Below are positions 1 through 8,371 of a DNA stretch of 64,000 bases, piece after piece (positions within the stretch are counted from its first letter, which is position 1; every line of letters starts with the position of its first letter). The notes below the pieces were generated by a model. It was not told the origin of the DNA. It ran no database searches and was given only the letters and a program-made list of their open reading frames with translations. This DNA comes from 2-02-FULL-55-14 sp964581115 (GTDB taxonomy: Bacteria > Bacteroidota > Ignavibacteria > UBA10030), in contig CAZOMY010000011.1 in NCBI GenBank assembly GCA_964581115.1, positions 16,741 to 80,740 of the forward strand, read 5' to 3'. A program made the position numbers and the translations under genes.

Positions 1-494
1 AATGTCATTTCAAATTCAAAATTATTTTGATCCAACCGAACCCACTGCGTGCTCGGCGTCGCATCGAAGAAGAGGTCGCGGCTTACGAGCGTCTTGCCAT
101 CCATCGTGCCGAAGAGGATCCCGAAGTCGCCCGAGGCGCGATCGACCATTTGCACCGGATGGCGGTCCCACGTTTCGTGCTGCTTCAGCTCCCACGCCGT
201 GATCGCCGCACCCTTCGTTGACAACTGAGCTCGGAAGAGGTCGGTTTCGACTGTGATCGTTCGCACCACGCCCGTGTCACGCCCGCGGAAGTAACGTCCC
301 GTCTTATCCACCGTGCCTGCATCGAACTGTTGCGGTGGAGCAACGACGGGGCTTTCACGTTTCAGCGCTCCGGAATCGGCCGCCGGCGACGCAGCACGCC
401 GCTGGGCAGCATCGGGTGGTGGGGTGTTCAGCCAGATCCACGCAACGAGGACGACAAAGATCAGGACGAAGCCAAGGGTCTGTGTGCGTTCCAT
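1..494 (-). CDS. yidC: Membrane protein insertase YidC, N-terminal part (cut by window edge)
   Basis: Reading the minus strand from an ATG at 494 gives an open frame to the window edge (164 codons). It begins M-E-R-T-Q-T-L-G-F, followed by a hydrophobic stretch (about residues 8-22) and a Pro/Ala-rich linker. This matches the first membrane segment and start of the periplasmic domain of Gram-negative YidC, which inserts and folds inner-membrane proteins with or without SecYEG. The catalytic five-helix core lies outside the window. It starts 13 bases after the yidD stop, in the usual rpmH-rnpA-yidD-yidC order, and that context makes the call strong even though only the N-terminus is visible. 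Confidence 0.9.
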   Translation of the reverse strand, partial: MERTQTLGFVLIFVVLVAWIWLNTPPPDAAQRRAASPAADSGALKRESPVVAPPQQFDAGTVDKTGRYFRGRDTGVVRTITVETDLFRAQLSTKGAAITAWELKQHETWDRHPVQMVDRASGDFGILFGTMDGKTLVSRDLFFDATPSTQWVRLDQNNFEFEMT

Positions 495-507
495 GATGAT
501 CGGTCGG

Positions 508-732
508 TCAGGGGACGGGATCATACCCGCCGTGTGTCGAGTATGGATGACAACGAGCAATGCGGCGAGCCGAAAGCCACCCTCCATGAATCGCGCCATG
601 CTTCCGGATCGCTTCGATGGCATACTCCGAGCAGGTCGGGAGGAATCGACATTGGTTGAAGGGCAGGATCGGCGAAATGAGGAGCCGGTAGACCCGCACC
701 AGGGCGATCAGGATTGCCGCCGGGATGCTCAC
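508..732 (-). CDS. yidD: Membrane protein insertion efficiency factor YidD
   Basis: 74 residues, normal for this family. It has an N-terminal hydrophobic/amphipathic helix, then the diagnostic C-R-F-x-P-T-C-S-x-Y motif (about residues 28-37) and a G-G-W-L-S-A-R-R-I-x-R-C-H-P segment. YidD is a small membrane-associated protein thought to assist YidC-dependent insertion. The start overlaps the rnpA stop by 4 bases (ATGA arrangement), so translation is probably coupled, and yidC follows 13 bases downstream. Confidence 0.95.
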   Translation of the reverse strand: MSIPAAILIALVRVYRLLISPILPFNQCRFLPTCSEYAIEAIRKHGAIHGGWLSARRIARCHPYSTHGGYDPVP

Positions 733-1085
733 GTAGATGCCTTTCGAAGCAGTTGGCGCACGGAGAGAGCGATCTCTTGAAGTTGGGGACGATGATGCGG
801 CGCGCCGGTGTACATCAGCACGACCTCACAGCCGGTCAGCGAACACTCCGAGCGATTCAGGCGAAACGCCTCACGCATTAGGCGGCGGCACCGGTTCCGT
901 CGGACGGAACCGCGAATACTGCGAGAAACGGAAAACCCAACCTTGAGCGCATGGCCCATGGTTGGGTCCGGACGAACAAACAACCGCACGGGCGACCGGG
1001 CAATGGAGCGCCCTTCGCCGATGACGCGCGAGAAGACCCCAAAGCCGCGAAGGATCTCGGCCTTGCGCAGTCGCCGGCGCGGCAA
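729..1085 (-). CDS. rnpA: Ribonuclease P protein component
   Basis: Protein subunit of RNase P, which matures tRNA 5' ends together with the catalytic RNA. The family core is clear: L-R-K-A-E-I-L-R-G-F-G-V-F near the N-terminus, V-G-F-S-V-S-R, and the signature R-R-N-R-x-x-R-L-M-R-E-A-F. The start is ambiguous. A TTG at 1085, 7 bases after the rpmH stop, gives a normal 118-residue protein. An ATG at 1169 in the same frame gives 146 residues and would overlap rpmH by 77 bases. I chose the TTG because the family core begins just after it. The gene ends inside the yidD start. Extensive rnpA-rpmH overlap is known from Thermus, so the longer form is not excluded. Confidence 0.85.
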   Translation of the reverse strand: MPRRRLRKAEILRGFGVFSRVIGEGRSIARSPVRLFVRPDPTMGHALKVGFSVSRSIRGSVRRNRCRRLMREAFRLNRSECSLTGCEVVLMYTGAPHHRPQLQEIALSVRQLLRKAST

Positions 1086-1092
1086 GCCCGCA

Positions 1093-1245
1093 TTATTTGC
1101 GGCGCTCGTCGCTGACGGAGAGACGTTTGCGGCCCTTGGCGCGACGCCGTGCAAGGACTTTTCGGCCATTCTTCGTCGCCATTCGCTGGCGGAACCCGTG
1201 GGTGTTGCGCCGCTTGCGCCGGTGCGGCTGATACGTGCGCTTCAT
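1093..1245 (-). CDS. rpmH: 50S ribosomal protein L34
   Basis: 50 residues, highly basic, beginning M-K-R-T-Y-Q-P and containing the invariant R-x-T-H-G-F-R-x-R-M and G-R-x-V-L-x-x-R-R-x-K-G-R motifs. L34 is a small structural protein of the large ribosomal subunit. The frame stays open far upstream to 1485, but homology and a GAGGAG ribosome-binding sequence 9 bases ahead fix the start at 1245. It is the first gene of the leftward rpmH-rnpA-yidD-yidC operon and diverges from dnaA, the classic arrangement next to an origin. A matching promoter is visible upstream. Confidence 0.97.
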   Translation of the reverse strand: MKRTYQPHRRKRRNTHGFRQRMATKNGRKVLARRRAKGRKRLSVSDERRK

Positions 1246-1278
1246 AAGCTCTGGCTCCTCGTTACGAACAAGCCAAGA

Positions 1279-1307
1279 AATATATGGAAAAATGGCGCCG
1301 AGTTCAA
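1279..1307 (-). promoter_or_regulatory. Probable sigma-70-type promoter of rpmH
   Basis: On the minus strand TTGAAC (1307-1302) is followed after exactly 17 bases by TATATT (1284-1279). This places a transcript start near 1272 and leaves a leader of about 27 bases with a GAGGAG ribosome-binding site before the L34 ATG. Seen from the sequence only. The -10 differs from consensus at one base and the -35 at two. Confidence 0.5.
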
Positions 1308-1476
1308 ACCGATACGTTCGATCTGTGCTTGGATCCGAAGATTCGATGAGAGCTTCTACTACTCTACAGTGCTGTCCTGCGCGTAACTTCCACAGCGAGA
1401 TTTTCTGCTTGCGTTGAGAGGTGGGAGTACTGTATAATGCTTCTCTGCCGACCGCCAGTCGCCTTGGTGGATGAAA

Positions 1477-1681
1477 TGTGGACAACCTGGTGGCCGCCCA
1501 GAACCCACTGCTTTGGGGGCCATTTAAAGCAATGTGTAAATGTGGAAAAGGGTGTTACTAACTCTCTTTTCGACCTTGATGGTACTACGCTTTTCTGTCT
1601 TCCCTTCATGTGGATTGGATGGACAGCGCGCTAATCCCCTGCAATCTGGATTTCCACGCTTGTGGATGACCTTGTGGAAAA
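1477..1681. other. Candidate replication origin: DnaA-box cluster upstream of dnaA
   Basis: The 464-base gap between divergent rpmH and dnaA contains five 9-mers close to the DnaA box TGTGGATAA, all in the same orientation: TGTGGACAA (1477), TGTGGAAAA (1541), TGTGGATTG (1609), TGTGGATGA (1661) and TGTGGAAAA (1673). The rest of the gap has no gene. A perfect TATAAT at 1433-1438, preceded by TTGCGT with an 18-base spacer, could be a dnaA promoter with a long leader. Position next to rpmH/dnaA/dnaN/recF/gyrB/gyrA, with genes diverging from it, strongly supports oriC. Exact unwinding site not resolved. Confidence 0.7.
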
Positions 1682-1709
1682 CCCGTGAATTGATCATGCC
1701 GCCTTTGAT

Positions 1710-3140
1710 ATGAACTCTTCACTCCCATCTGTTTATCCCGATATTGCCGATCCGACCGCTCAAGCAACCTGGGGCTCATGTCTGGACATCATCCGTCCTC
1801 AGATCTCTTCGTTAAGCTTCAAGACCTGGTTCCAGCCTATTGTGCCGTTGCGCCTTGAGAACGGTCACCTGACCATTAAGGTCCCTAGCCAGTTCTTCTA
1901 CGACTGGCTCGAAGAACACTACCGCTCGCTCATTTCGAGCACTATCGAAGCGGTCTTAGGGCCCGACGGCCGGCTTTTTTATTCCATCGGCGTTGACGAA
2001 CCCTCGACCGACCCAACGGCCACTGCTCCGGTTGCCTCGGGCGAGCGTCCGGCCACGATGCCGTCGTTCGCTCCATACATCGCCTACAAGGCCGAGTATA
2101 CTCAGCCGATCCATAGCAATCTCAACCCCCGGTACACATTCGACAACTTCATCAAAGGGGACAGCAATCAATTGGCGCGCGCGGCAGCTTTGGCGGTCGG
2201 CAATAATCCCGGCGGCACATCGTTCAATCCCCTCGTCATCTACGGTGGGACTGGCCTTGGCAAGACCCATCTGATGCACGCGCTCGGGAATCATGCCATC
2301 GCCCTAGGCAAGGCGAAGCGCGTGTGTTATGTGTCCAGCGAAAAGTTCACGGTCGACTTTGTTGAAGCGATCCAAGCGGACCGCGTCAATGAGTTCTCTC
2401 AGTTTTACCGGTCGATGGACCTGCTGATCGTGGACGACATTCAGTTCTTTTCTGGCAAGGAAAAGACGCAGGACAATTTCTTCCACACCTTCAACGCGCT
2501 CTATCAGCTGGGCAAACAGATCGTTCTCTCTTCCGACGTGCCCCCCAAGGAGCTGAAGGGTCTTGATGAGCGTCTAATTTCTCGCTTTCAGTGCGGGCTA
2601 ACCGCCGACATCCAAGCTCCCGACCTCGAGACCCGCATTGCGATCCTTCAGAAGAAGGCGCAGGAGAACCGGCTTGACCTGCCGCAAAGCGTCATTGACC
2701 TCATCGCGTCGAACGTTACGACGAACATCCGCGAGCTGGAGGGGTGCCTGATCAGCCTGCTCGCGCGTGCATCGCTGGAAAGCCGTGAGATCACGACCGA
2801 CCTCGCAAAGGATGTCTTGCGGATGGTGGTGCAGGAGATGAAAGCTCCGGTATCGATCGAGCAGATCCAGCGAACGGTCTCGGAGTATCTTGATGTGCCG
2901 TTCGATCTCTTGCGTGCCAAGACGCGCAAGCAGGAGGTCGTCCATGCCCGACAGGTGTCGATGTATCTGGCAAAAGAACTGACGAATTCCTCCCTCAAGA
3001 CGATCGGCCTGCATTTTGGCGGGCGAGACCATAGCACCGTCATTCATGCCTGTCAGACGGTCGACGACCGCATCAAGACCGACGCCAATTTCCGTCAACA
3101 ACTCGATCAACTGCGACGCAAGTTAGAACTCCGAGGTTGA
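1710..3140 (+). CDS. dnaA: Chromosomal replication initiator protein DnaA
   Basis: 476 residues with the full DnaA layout. An N-terminal helicase/DiaA-interaction domain (about 15-95) precedes a variable linker. The AAA+ core has Walker A G-G-T-G-L-G-K-T-H (179-187) and Walker B L-L-I-V-D-D-I-Q-F (238-246). The C-terminal DNA-binding domain ends with the DnaA-box recognition signature G-G-R-D-H-S-T-V-I-H-A (437-447). ATP-bound DnaA opens oriC and recruits the helicase. No clear Shine-Dalgarno sequence precedes the ATG. DnaA-box-like 9-mers lie on both sides of the gene, so autoregulation is likely. Confidence 0.98.
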   Translation: MNSSLPSVYPDIADPTAQATWGSCLDIIRPQISSLSFKTWFQPIVPLRLENGHLTIKVPSQFFYDWLEEHYRSLISSTIEAVLGPDGRLFYSIGVDEPSTDPTATAPVASGERPATMPSFAPYIAYKAEYTQPIHSNLNPRYTFDNFIKGDSNQLARAAALAVGNNPGGTSFNPLVIYGGTGLGKTHLMHALGNHAIALGKAKRVCYVSSEKFTVDFVEAIQADRVNEFSQFYRSMDLLIVDDIQFFSGKEKTQDNFFHTFNALYQLGKQIVLSSDVPPKELKGLDERLISRFQCGLTADIQAPDLETRIAILQKKAQENRLDLPQSVIDLIASNVTTNIRELEGCLISLLARASLESREITTDLAKDVLRMVVQEMKAPVSIEQIQRTVSEYLDVPFDLLRAKTRKQEVVHARQVSMYLAKELTNSSLKTIGLHFGGRDHSTVIHACQTVDDRIKTDANFRQQLDQLRRKLELRG

Positions 3141-3344
3141 ACCTACGTTGTTGATACTACAGTGGATAGCTATGTGAATCTCTGTTGACTGCAGGTTGAA
3201 AAGCGGGACCCAAGCGCGGCCGCACAGCACCCCTGTCGACAGCGCGTTTGTAACCCGTCGTCGGCCCACATGATCTCCACGCTGGTACACATCTCGTCTG
3301 CTCCACTTTCATGGTAATTGCTGGCTATTTGTAACTCACAGGTG

Positions 3345-3410
3345 ATGCTGTCCACAGTATCCACAGCCTTATTAATCATCGTATCTTTGCTTTAGTACAG
3401 ATACTATTAG
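3345..3410. other. Second DnaA-box pair and AT-rich tract downstream of dnaA
   Basis: In the 464-base gap between dnaA and dnaN two DnaA-box-like 9-mers lie directly end to end: CTGTCCACA (3348-3356) and GTATCCACA (3357-3365). An AT-rich stretch with ATTAATCATC and ATACTATTAG (3371-3410) follows at once. Nothing else in the gap (3141-3604) looks like a gene. The boxes point the opposite way to the upstream cluster. This could be the unwinding half of a bipartite origin, or a DnaA-controlled dnaN promoter region. Confidence 0.5.
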
Positions 3411-3604
3411 AAGAGTGTCGCTGGTCTGTGGAGCGTGTGACGGTATCTCGAAAGATCGAAGACTGGTTCGTTGTCTGCGATCAAAAACCGGCCCGTACAT
3501 CACAATCGTTTCCTGTCTCGCACGGCTTGTAGAGGCCGCGTTTTTTCGCTATATTAGCCCACTTATCGCGACTCTTCCCACCGAATGAAGTAGGAGTGTC
3601 CGGC

Positions 3605-4717
3605 ATGAAATTCACAGTTGCCAGCAGTGAACTCCAGAAAGCCCTGACCAAAGTCAACGGAGTTGTCCCCTCGAAGTCAACCCTCCCGATCCTCGAAAAC
3701 ATCCTCTTCGTCCTCAACAAGAACTCACTTCGTCTCATTGCAACGGACCTGGAAGTCTCCATGTCAGCTGTGATGGACGTAAAGGGGGCCGAGGATGGTT
3801 CGATCGCTGTCCCTGCCAAGCGTCTTCTGGATACGGTCCGCGCTCTGCCGGATGTTCAACTCATCTTTCATGTTGATACATCGTCGAACAAGATCAAGAT
3901 GGTAACGGAGAGCGGTGAGTATAATCTCATCGGCGAAACCAGCGAAGAATTTCCCGCAGGGCCACAGTTCAAGGCGGAAAATGAGGTGGTGATACCACCG
4001 ACGATGCTGGGAGGAATCGTGAACCAGACCATCTTCTCAGTTAGCTCCGATGAACTACGTCCGGCAATGACGGGTGTGCTGTTTCAATTCGAGGGTAAAG
4101 ACCTAACGGTCGTGGCCACGGACGGCCATCGGCTTGTTAAGATCATGTATGCGGGCATCGGGTCGAAGGTGAAGAAAGACATCATCATTCCGTCGAAAGC
4201 ACTCATTCTGGTCGGCCGTTCGATCGAGGACCACGACGTAAAGATCTCGGTCGATTCAACACACGTTCAATTTCATCTTGGATCAACGACGCTCACGTCG
4301 CGGTTGATCGAAGAGAAGTATCCGAACTACGAGTCGGTCATCCCGCTCGATAACAACAAGAATCTGAAAGTGGCGAGGGATCTCCTGCTGGCCGCCGTCA
4401 AGCGTGTAGCCCTGTACTCGAGCTCCACAACACACCAGGTGCGCTTTGCCGTGAAGAAGAATGAAGTACGCATCGCGGCGGAGGACGTGGACTTTGGAGG
4501 AGAAGCGCGAGAAAGGATCCCGTGTGCCTATGATGCCGAGGATCTGGAGATCGGCTTCAACGCGCACTATGTTGCGGACATTCTGTCGCATCTTGAATCG
4601 GATGACGTCGTCTTCCGCTTTAGCAGCCCGGTGCGCGCCGCCATCGTGACGCCGGCGGCAAACAAGGAAGGACAGGACGTTCTGATGCTCGTGATGCCGA
4701 TGCGGCTGAACGCCTGA
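3605..4717 (+). CDS. dnaN: DNA polymerase III beta sliding clamp
   Basis: 370 residues beginning M-K-F-T-V-A-S-S-E-L-Q-K-A-L, with the three repeated clamp domains and the C-terminal L-V-M-P-M-R hexapeptide typical of beta clamps. The protein forms a ring that tethers polymerase III and other partners to DNA. An in-frame GTG at 3596 exists, but an AGGAG at 3592-3596 sits at the right distance from the ATG at 3605, so the ATG was chosen. A weak promoter with TATATT (3550-3555) lies just upstream. It is followed by recF after 63 bases. Confidence 0.97.
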   Translation: MKFTVASSELQKALTKVNGVVPSKSTLPILENILFVLNKNSLRLIATDLEVSMSAVMDVKGAEDGSIAVPAKRLLDTVRALPDVQLIFHVDTSSNKIKMVTESGEYNLIGETSEEFPAGPQFKAENEVVIPPTMLGGIVNQTIFSVSSDELRPAMTGVLFQFEGKDLTVVATDGHRLVKIMYAGIGSKVKKDIIIPSKALILVGRSIEDHDVKISVDSTHVQFHLGSTTLTSRLIEEKYPNYESVIPLDNNKNLKVARDLLLAAVKRVALYSSSTTHQVRFAVKKNEVRIAAEDVDFGGEARERIPCAYDAEDLEIGFNAHYVADILSHLESDDVVFRFSSPVRAAIVTPAANKEGQDVLMLVMPMRLNA

Positions 4718-4780
4718 CGATGCCTCTCGCGGCCGCGGGCGCCGGTCCGGAAGGGACCAGCATCGGCCGCGCCCCCCTCG

Positions 4781-5926
4781 ATGCAGCTCACCCGCCTCTT
4801 GTTGCGTCAGTTCCGGAACCACGCGGAGACCGCGCTCGAGTTCGCCCCCGGGTTGAACCTGTTGCTTGGCGACAACGGCGAAGGAAAGACGAACGTCCTC
4901 GAAGGTATCTCACATCTGTGCTTGGGGAGGTCGTTCCATGGCGCATCGGATGCGTCGGTGGTTCAGATGGGAACCGACGGATTCCTGGTGCGGGGGGTAT
5001 TTGCGTCGGACGGCGGCGTGGAGTACAAGGTCGAATCGGGCTATGAGACGCTGAGCGGGTCAAAGCGGCTGACGATCGGCGGGGCGGAGATCGAGCGGCG
5101 GACGGACCTGATCGGACGATTCCCGGTTGTCGTACTGGCGCCGGAGCATACGGGGATCACAGCGGGAGGACCGTCGGAGCGCCGGAGATTCCTGGATCTG
5201 ACACTCTCGCAAGCGAGCCGCTTGTATCTGGAAGACCTGGTGGAATACCGCCGGGCGCTGCGCCAGCGGAACAAGGCGTTACTGGACGCTAGGTTGGCCC
5301 GGGGTTCACTGGGCACGGCGCTGGATCCGTGGACGGACCTGCTGGTGAAAAGCGGCAGCCGCATTGCCGTCCGTCGAAAGGAGTTCGTGGAGGAATTTCG
5401 CCCGCACGTCGAGCGTGCGTTTGCAGCCCTCGCCGGCCCGGACGAACGACCGGCGCTGGAGTATACCTCAGCAATCCTTCCAGAGGGCGAGATGACACCA
5501 GAAACGGTTGCGACAGCATTTCGAGCCGCGCTGGTAACTGTGGAGCGGGAAGAGACAAGAGTGGCAACAACGCTCGTCGGCCCGCACCGGGACGAGTTGA
5601 ATCTGTCGATCAACAAGCGTGCGGTCCGTGAGTTCGCCTCACAAGGTCAGCACAAGACGTTCCTGGTTGGCTTGAAGTTGGCTGAGTTTTCGTATCTCAA
5701 GAACCGATGCAACGAAACGCCGCTGTTGCTGCTTGACGATGTGTTCAGCGAGCTCGACACCCATCGATGCCGCCATCTCCTCGATCTGGTTGTTGAGGCG
5801 GGTCAGGCATTCGTGACGGCGACCGACGAGCGGCTTGTTCCGGCAGGCGGAGGAGTCTCCGCACGCAGGGTGCGATTCAACGTTCAGGGAGGTCGTGTTG
5901 AGCGCGTCGAAGTCGCGCAAGCCTAG
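4781..5926 (+). CDS. recF: DNA replication and repair protein RecF
   Basis: 381 residues, normal for RecF. An SMC/Rad50-like ATPase with Walker A G-D-N-G-E-G-K-T-N (30-38), an ABC-type signature near G-G-P-S-E-R-R-R-F, and Walker B L-L-L-L-D-D-V-F-S-E-L-D (315-326). RecF loads RecA at single-strand gaps with RecO and RecR. It lies in the conserved dnaA-dnaN-recF-gyrB order, and its 3' end overlaps the start of the DciA-like gene. Confidence 0.97.
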   Translation: MQLTRLLLRQFRNHAETALEFAPGLNLLLGDNGEGKTNVLEGISHLCLGRSFHGASDASVVQMGTDGFLVRGVFASDGGVEYKVESGYETLSGSKRLTIGGAEIERRTDLIGRFPVVVLAPEHTGITAGGPSERRRFLDLTLSQASRLYLEDLVEYRRALRQRNKALLDARLARGSLGTALDPWTDLLVKSGSRIAVRRKEFVEEFRPHVERAFAALAGPDERPALEYTSAILPEGEMTPETVATAFRAALVTVEREETRVATTLVGPHRDELNLSINKRAVREFASQGQHKTFLVGLKLAEFSYLKNRCNETPLLLLDDVFSELDTHRCRHLLDLVVEAGQAFVTATDERLVPAGGGVSARRVRFNVQGGRVERVEVAQA

Positions 5927-6197
5927 CCCACTAGGCGACGCCTTGCAGGGCCTCGTGAAGGATCTGGGGATCGGCGGCAAACTCCGTGAGTATGAGGCGG
6001 TTCTGCGGTGGGAAGAAGCGGTGGGCCCGCATATCGCAAACGTGGCCGCCGCGGTACAGATCCAGCGGGGCGTATTACTCGTGCGCGTCAGCAATGCCAC
6101 ATGGCGCTATGAACTGACGATGCGTAAGCCTGAGTTGATCACGAAGATCAACGCGGTGATCGGCGAGGATACGGTGAAGGATATTCGCTTTCAATAG
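5898..6197 (+). CDS. DciA-like (DUF721) protein, probable helicase-loading factor
   Basis: About 99 residues. The frame carries the DUF721 core with P-L-G-D-A-L-Q-G-L near the start, then W-E-E-A-V-G-P-H-I-A and the C-terminal L-x-V-R-V-S-N-A-T-W-R-Y-E-L segment. DciA proteins assist loading or activity of the replicative helicase DnaB in bacteria that lack DnaC/DnaI. The start is inferred: a TTG at 5898 lies 4 bases after AGGGAGGT (5886-5893). A GTG at 5895 is the alternative. The start lies inside the end of recF, suggesting coupled translation. Its place between recF and gyrB supports a replication role. Confidence 0.8.
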   Translation: MSASKSRKPSPLGDALQGLVKDLGIGGKLREYEAVLRWEEAVGPHIANVAAAVQIQRGVLLVRVSNATWRYELTMRKPELITKINAVIGEDTVKDIRFQ

Positions 6198-6253
6198 GGC
6201 TGCAGCACGACGGAACGGGAGTCGTAGAAACAACGATCACAACGACCACGGAT

Positions 6254-8290
6254 ATGGCGAAAGACAGAACACGGCCAAAGGACAGCAGCGAGCGCAGCTA
6301 TACGGCCGAAGACATTACCGTCCTGAAAGGATTGGAGGCCGTGCGGCGTCGGCCGGCGATGTACATCGGCGACGTAAGCTCACGCGGGCTGCATCATCTC
6401 GTCTATGAGGTTGTGGACAACTCGATCGATGAGGCGCTGGCGGGATACTGTAAGAACATCGTTGTGACACTTAATGGGGACGGATCGGTGACCGTCGAAG
6501 ATGACGGCCGCGGCATACCGACCGATATCCATCCGGAGGAGAAGCGGTCGGCGCTGGAGATCGTCATGACGGTATTGCACGCCGGCGGGAAGTTCGACAA
6601 GAACACCTACAAGGTGTCGGGCGGGTTGCATGGGGTGGGTGTGTCCGTCGTGAACGCGCTGAGCGAATGGCTTGAGGTCGAGGTACGGCGCGACGGGAAG
6701 ATCTTCCATCAGAAGTACAAAAAGGGCGACCCCGTATCGTCCGTGAAGATCTCGGGAAAGGCCGAACGTGGGAGAACGGGAACGCGGGTAACCTTCCTGC
6801 CGGACGGGACGATCTTCAAGAATCGCTCGTTCAAGTTTGAAACGCTCGCCGAACGGCTTCGCGAGCTGGCCTTCCTGAACTCGGAGGTAACGCTCGTGAT
6901 CAGAGACGAGCGGACCAAAGCAAGGGAGGAAGAAACGTTCCGCTTCAAGGGAGGGCTGGTGGAGTTCGTCCGGTATATCGATGCGAATCGGACGTCGATC
7001 ATGCGGAAGGTCTTCAGCGCGAAAGGTGAGGACAAGGACGACTCGGGCCGGGCGGTCGAGGTCGAGGTGGCGTTCCAGTACAACGACCAGTACAACGAGA
7101 ACATCTACTCGTATGTCAACAACATCAACACGCACGAGGGAGGAACGCACCTCGTCGGATTCCGGACGGTGCTCACGCGAACGTTGAACACCTACGCATC
7201 GAAGAACGCCCTGGTGAAAGATGACAAGATCCAGCTGACGGGCGATGATTTCCGGGAGGGTCTGACGGCCATCGTGAGCGTGAAGGTTCCCGAGCCGCAG
7301 TTCGAAGGACAGACGAAGACGAAGCTGGGCAACAGCGAGGTAAAGTCGATCGTCGAAGGCGTGGTCGGCCCGAAGCTGGCCGACTGGCTGGAAGAGAACG
7401 GGGGAGACGCAAAGAGGATCATCGAAAAATGCCTTCGGGCGGCGGAGGCGCGTGAAGCAGCACGCAAAGCGCGCGATCTCACGCGGCGGAAGAACGCATT
7501 CGACGCCGGCGGATTGCCGGGCAAGCTGGCCGACTGCTCGATCAATGACCCGGAGCACTGTGAGCTCTATCTGGTCGAGGGCGATTCGGCAGGCGGAAGC
7601 GCCAAACAGGGACGGGACCGGCGCTTCCAGGCCATCCTTCCGATGAAGGGGAAGATCTTGAACGTCGAGAAGGCCCGCTTGCACAAGATCCTCGAGAACG
7701 AAGAGATCCGAGCCATTTTCACGGCCATCGGTGCCGGGATGAACGAGGGTTTCGAAGCGGAAAAGGTGCGGTACGGCAAGATCATCCTGATGTGCGACGC
7801 CGACGTGGACGGATCGCACATCCGAACGTTGTTGCTGACGCTCTTCTTCCGGTACATGCGGCCGCTGATCGAGCTGGGACACCTGTACATCGCCCAACCG
7901 CCGCTGTACAAGGTCAAGAAAGGGAAGCAGGAATTCTATGCGTATGATGAGGAAGAACGCGATGCCGTGATCAAGCGTCTGAGGGCCGAGAAGAAGGCCA
8001 AGGGGGCGAAAGAAGAGGCGGAGGAAGTTGTCGTGGCGGTCAGCGAGGAGGGAGAAGTGGTATCGAGCGACGGCATCGTCATCAGCCGGTTCAAGGGACT
8101 TGGTGAGATGAATCCCGAGCAACTGTGGAGCACGACGATGAATCCGGAGACGCGCACGCTGCTGCAGGTGACGCTCGACAATGCCGCCGACGCCGACCGG
8201 ACATTCTCGATCCTCATGGGAGACGAAGTAGAACCCCGCCGGGAGTTCATCGAGAAGAATGCGAAGTACGTGAGAAACCTGGATGTTTGA
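6254..8290 (+). CDS. gyrB: DNA gyrase subunit B
   Basis: 678 residues. The GHKL ATPase has E-V-V-D-N-S-I-D-E-A (N56), D-G-R-G-I-P (84-89) and the G-G-L-H-G-V-G-V lid motif (123-130). The TOPRIM half has E-G-D-S-A-G-G (442-448) and the metal-binding D-A-D-V-D-G-S-H (515-522), ending with the G-E-x-x-x-R-R-x-F-I motif. GyrB supplies ATP hydrolysis for negative supercoiling with GyrA. A Lys/Glu/Val-rich insertion lies near residues 570-600, just before the conserved tail. gyrA follows after 81 bases. Confidence 0.98.
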   Translation: MAKDRTRPKDSSERSYTAEDITVLKGLEAVRRRPAMYIGDVSSRGLHHLVYEVVDNSIDEALAGYCKNIVVTLNGDGSVTVEDDGRGIPTDIHPEEKRSALEIVMTVLHAGGKFDKNTYKVSGGLHGVGVSVVNALSEWLEVEVRRDGKIFHQKYKKGDPVSSVKISGKAERGRTGTRVTFLPDGTIFKNRSFKFETLAERLRELAFLNSEVTLVIRDERTKAREEETFRFKGGLVEFVRYIDANRTSIMRKVFSAKGEDKDDSGRAVEVEVAFQYNDQYNENIYSYVNNINTHEGGTHLVGFRTVLTRTLNTYASKNALVKDDKIQLTGDDFREGLTAIVSVKVPEPQFEGQTKTKLGNSEVKSIVEGVVGPKLADWLEENGGDAKRIIEKCLRAAEAREAARKARDLTRRKNAFDAGGLPGKLADCSINDPEHCELYLVEGDSAGGSAKQGRDRRFQAILPMKGKILNVEKARLHKILENEEIRAIFTAIGAGMNEGFEAEKVRYGKIILMCDADVDGSHIRTLLLTLFFRYMRPLIELGHLYIAQPPLYKVKKGKQEFYAYDEEERDAVIKRLRAEKKAKGAKEEAEEVVVAVSEEGEVVSSDGIVISRFKGLGEMNPEQLWSTTMNPETRTLLQVTLDNAADADRTFSILMGDEVEPRREFIEKNAKYVRNLDV

Positions 8291-8371
8291 TGAATAACGG
8301 CATGGCGCCCCGAGCACGGCACATCTCGTCCGCCTCCGGGTCTCATGCCCCACGCTGATCCTTGACCACAC

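Noticed and set aside
1246..1485. Extension of L34 upstream to 1485
   Set aside because: Homology starts at the M-K-R-T-Y-Q-P motif. The extension runs over the promoter and the origin side.
6380..8371. Very long open frame (663 codons) on the minus strand opposite gyrB
   Set aside because: The plus-strand frame is unmistakable GyrB. The antisense frame is a product of high GC and codon bias, with no recognisable protein features.
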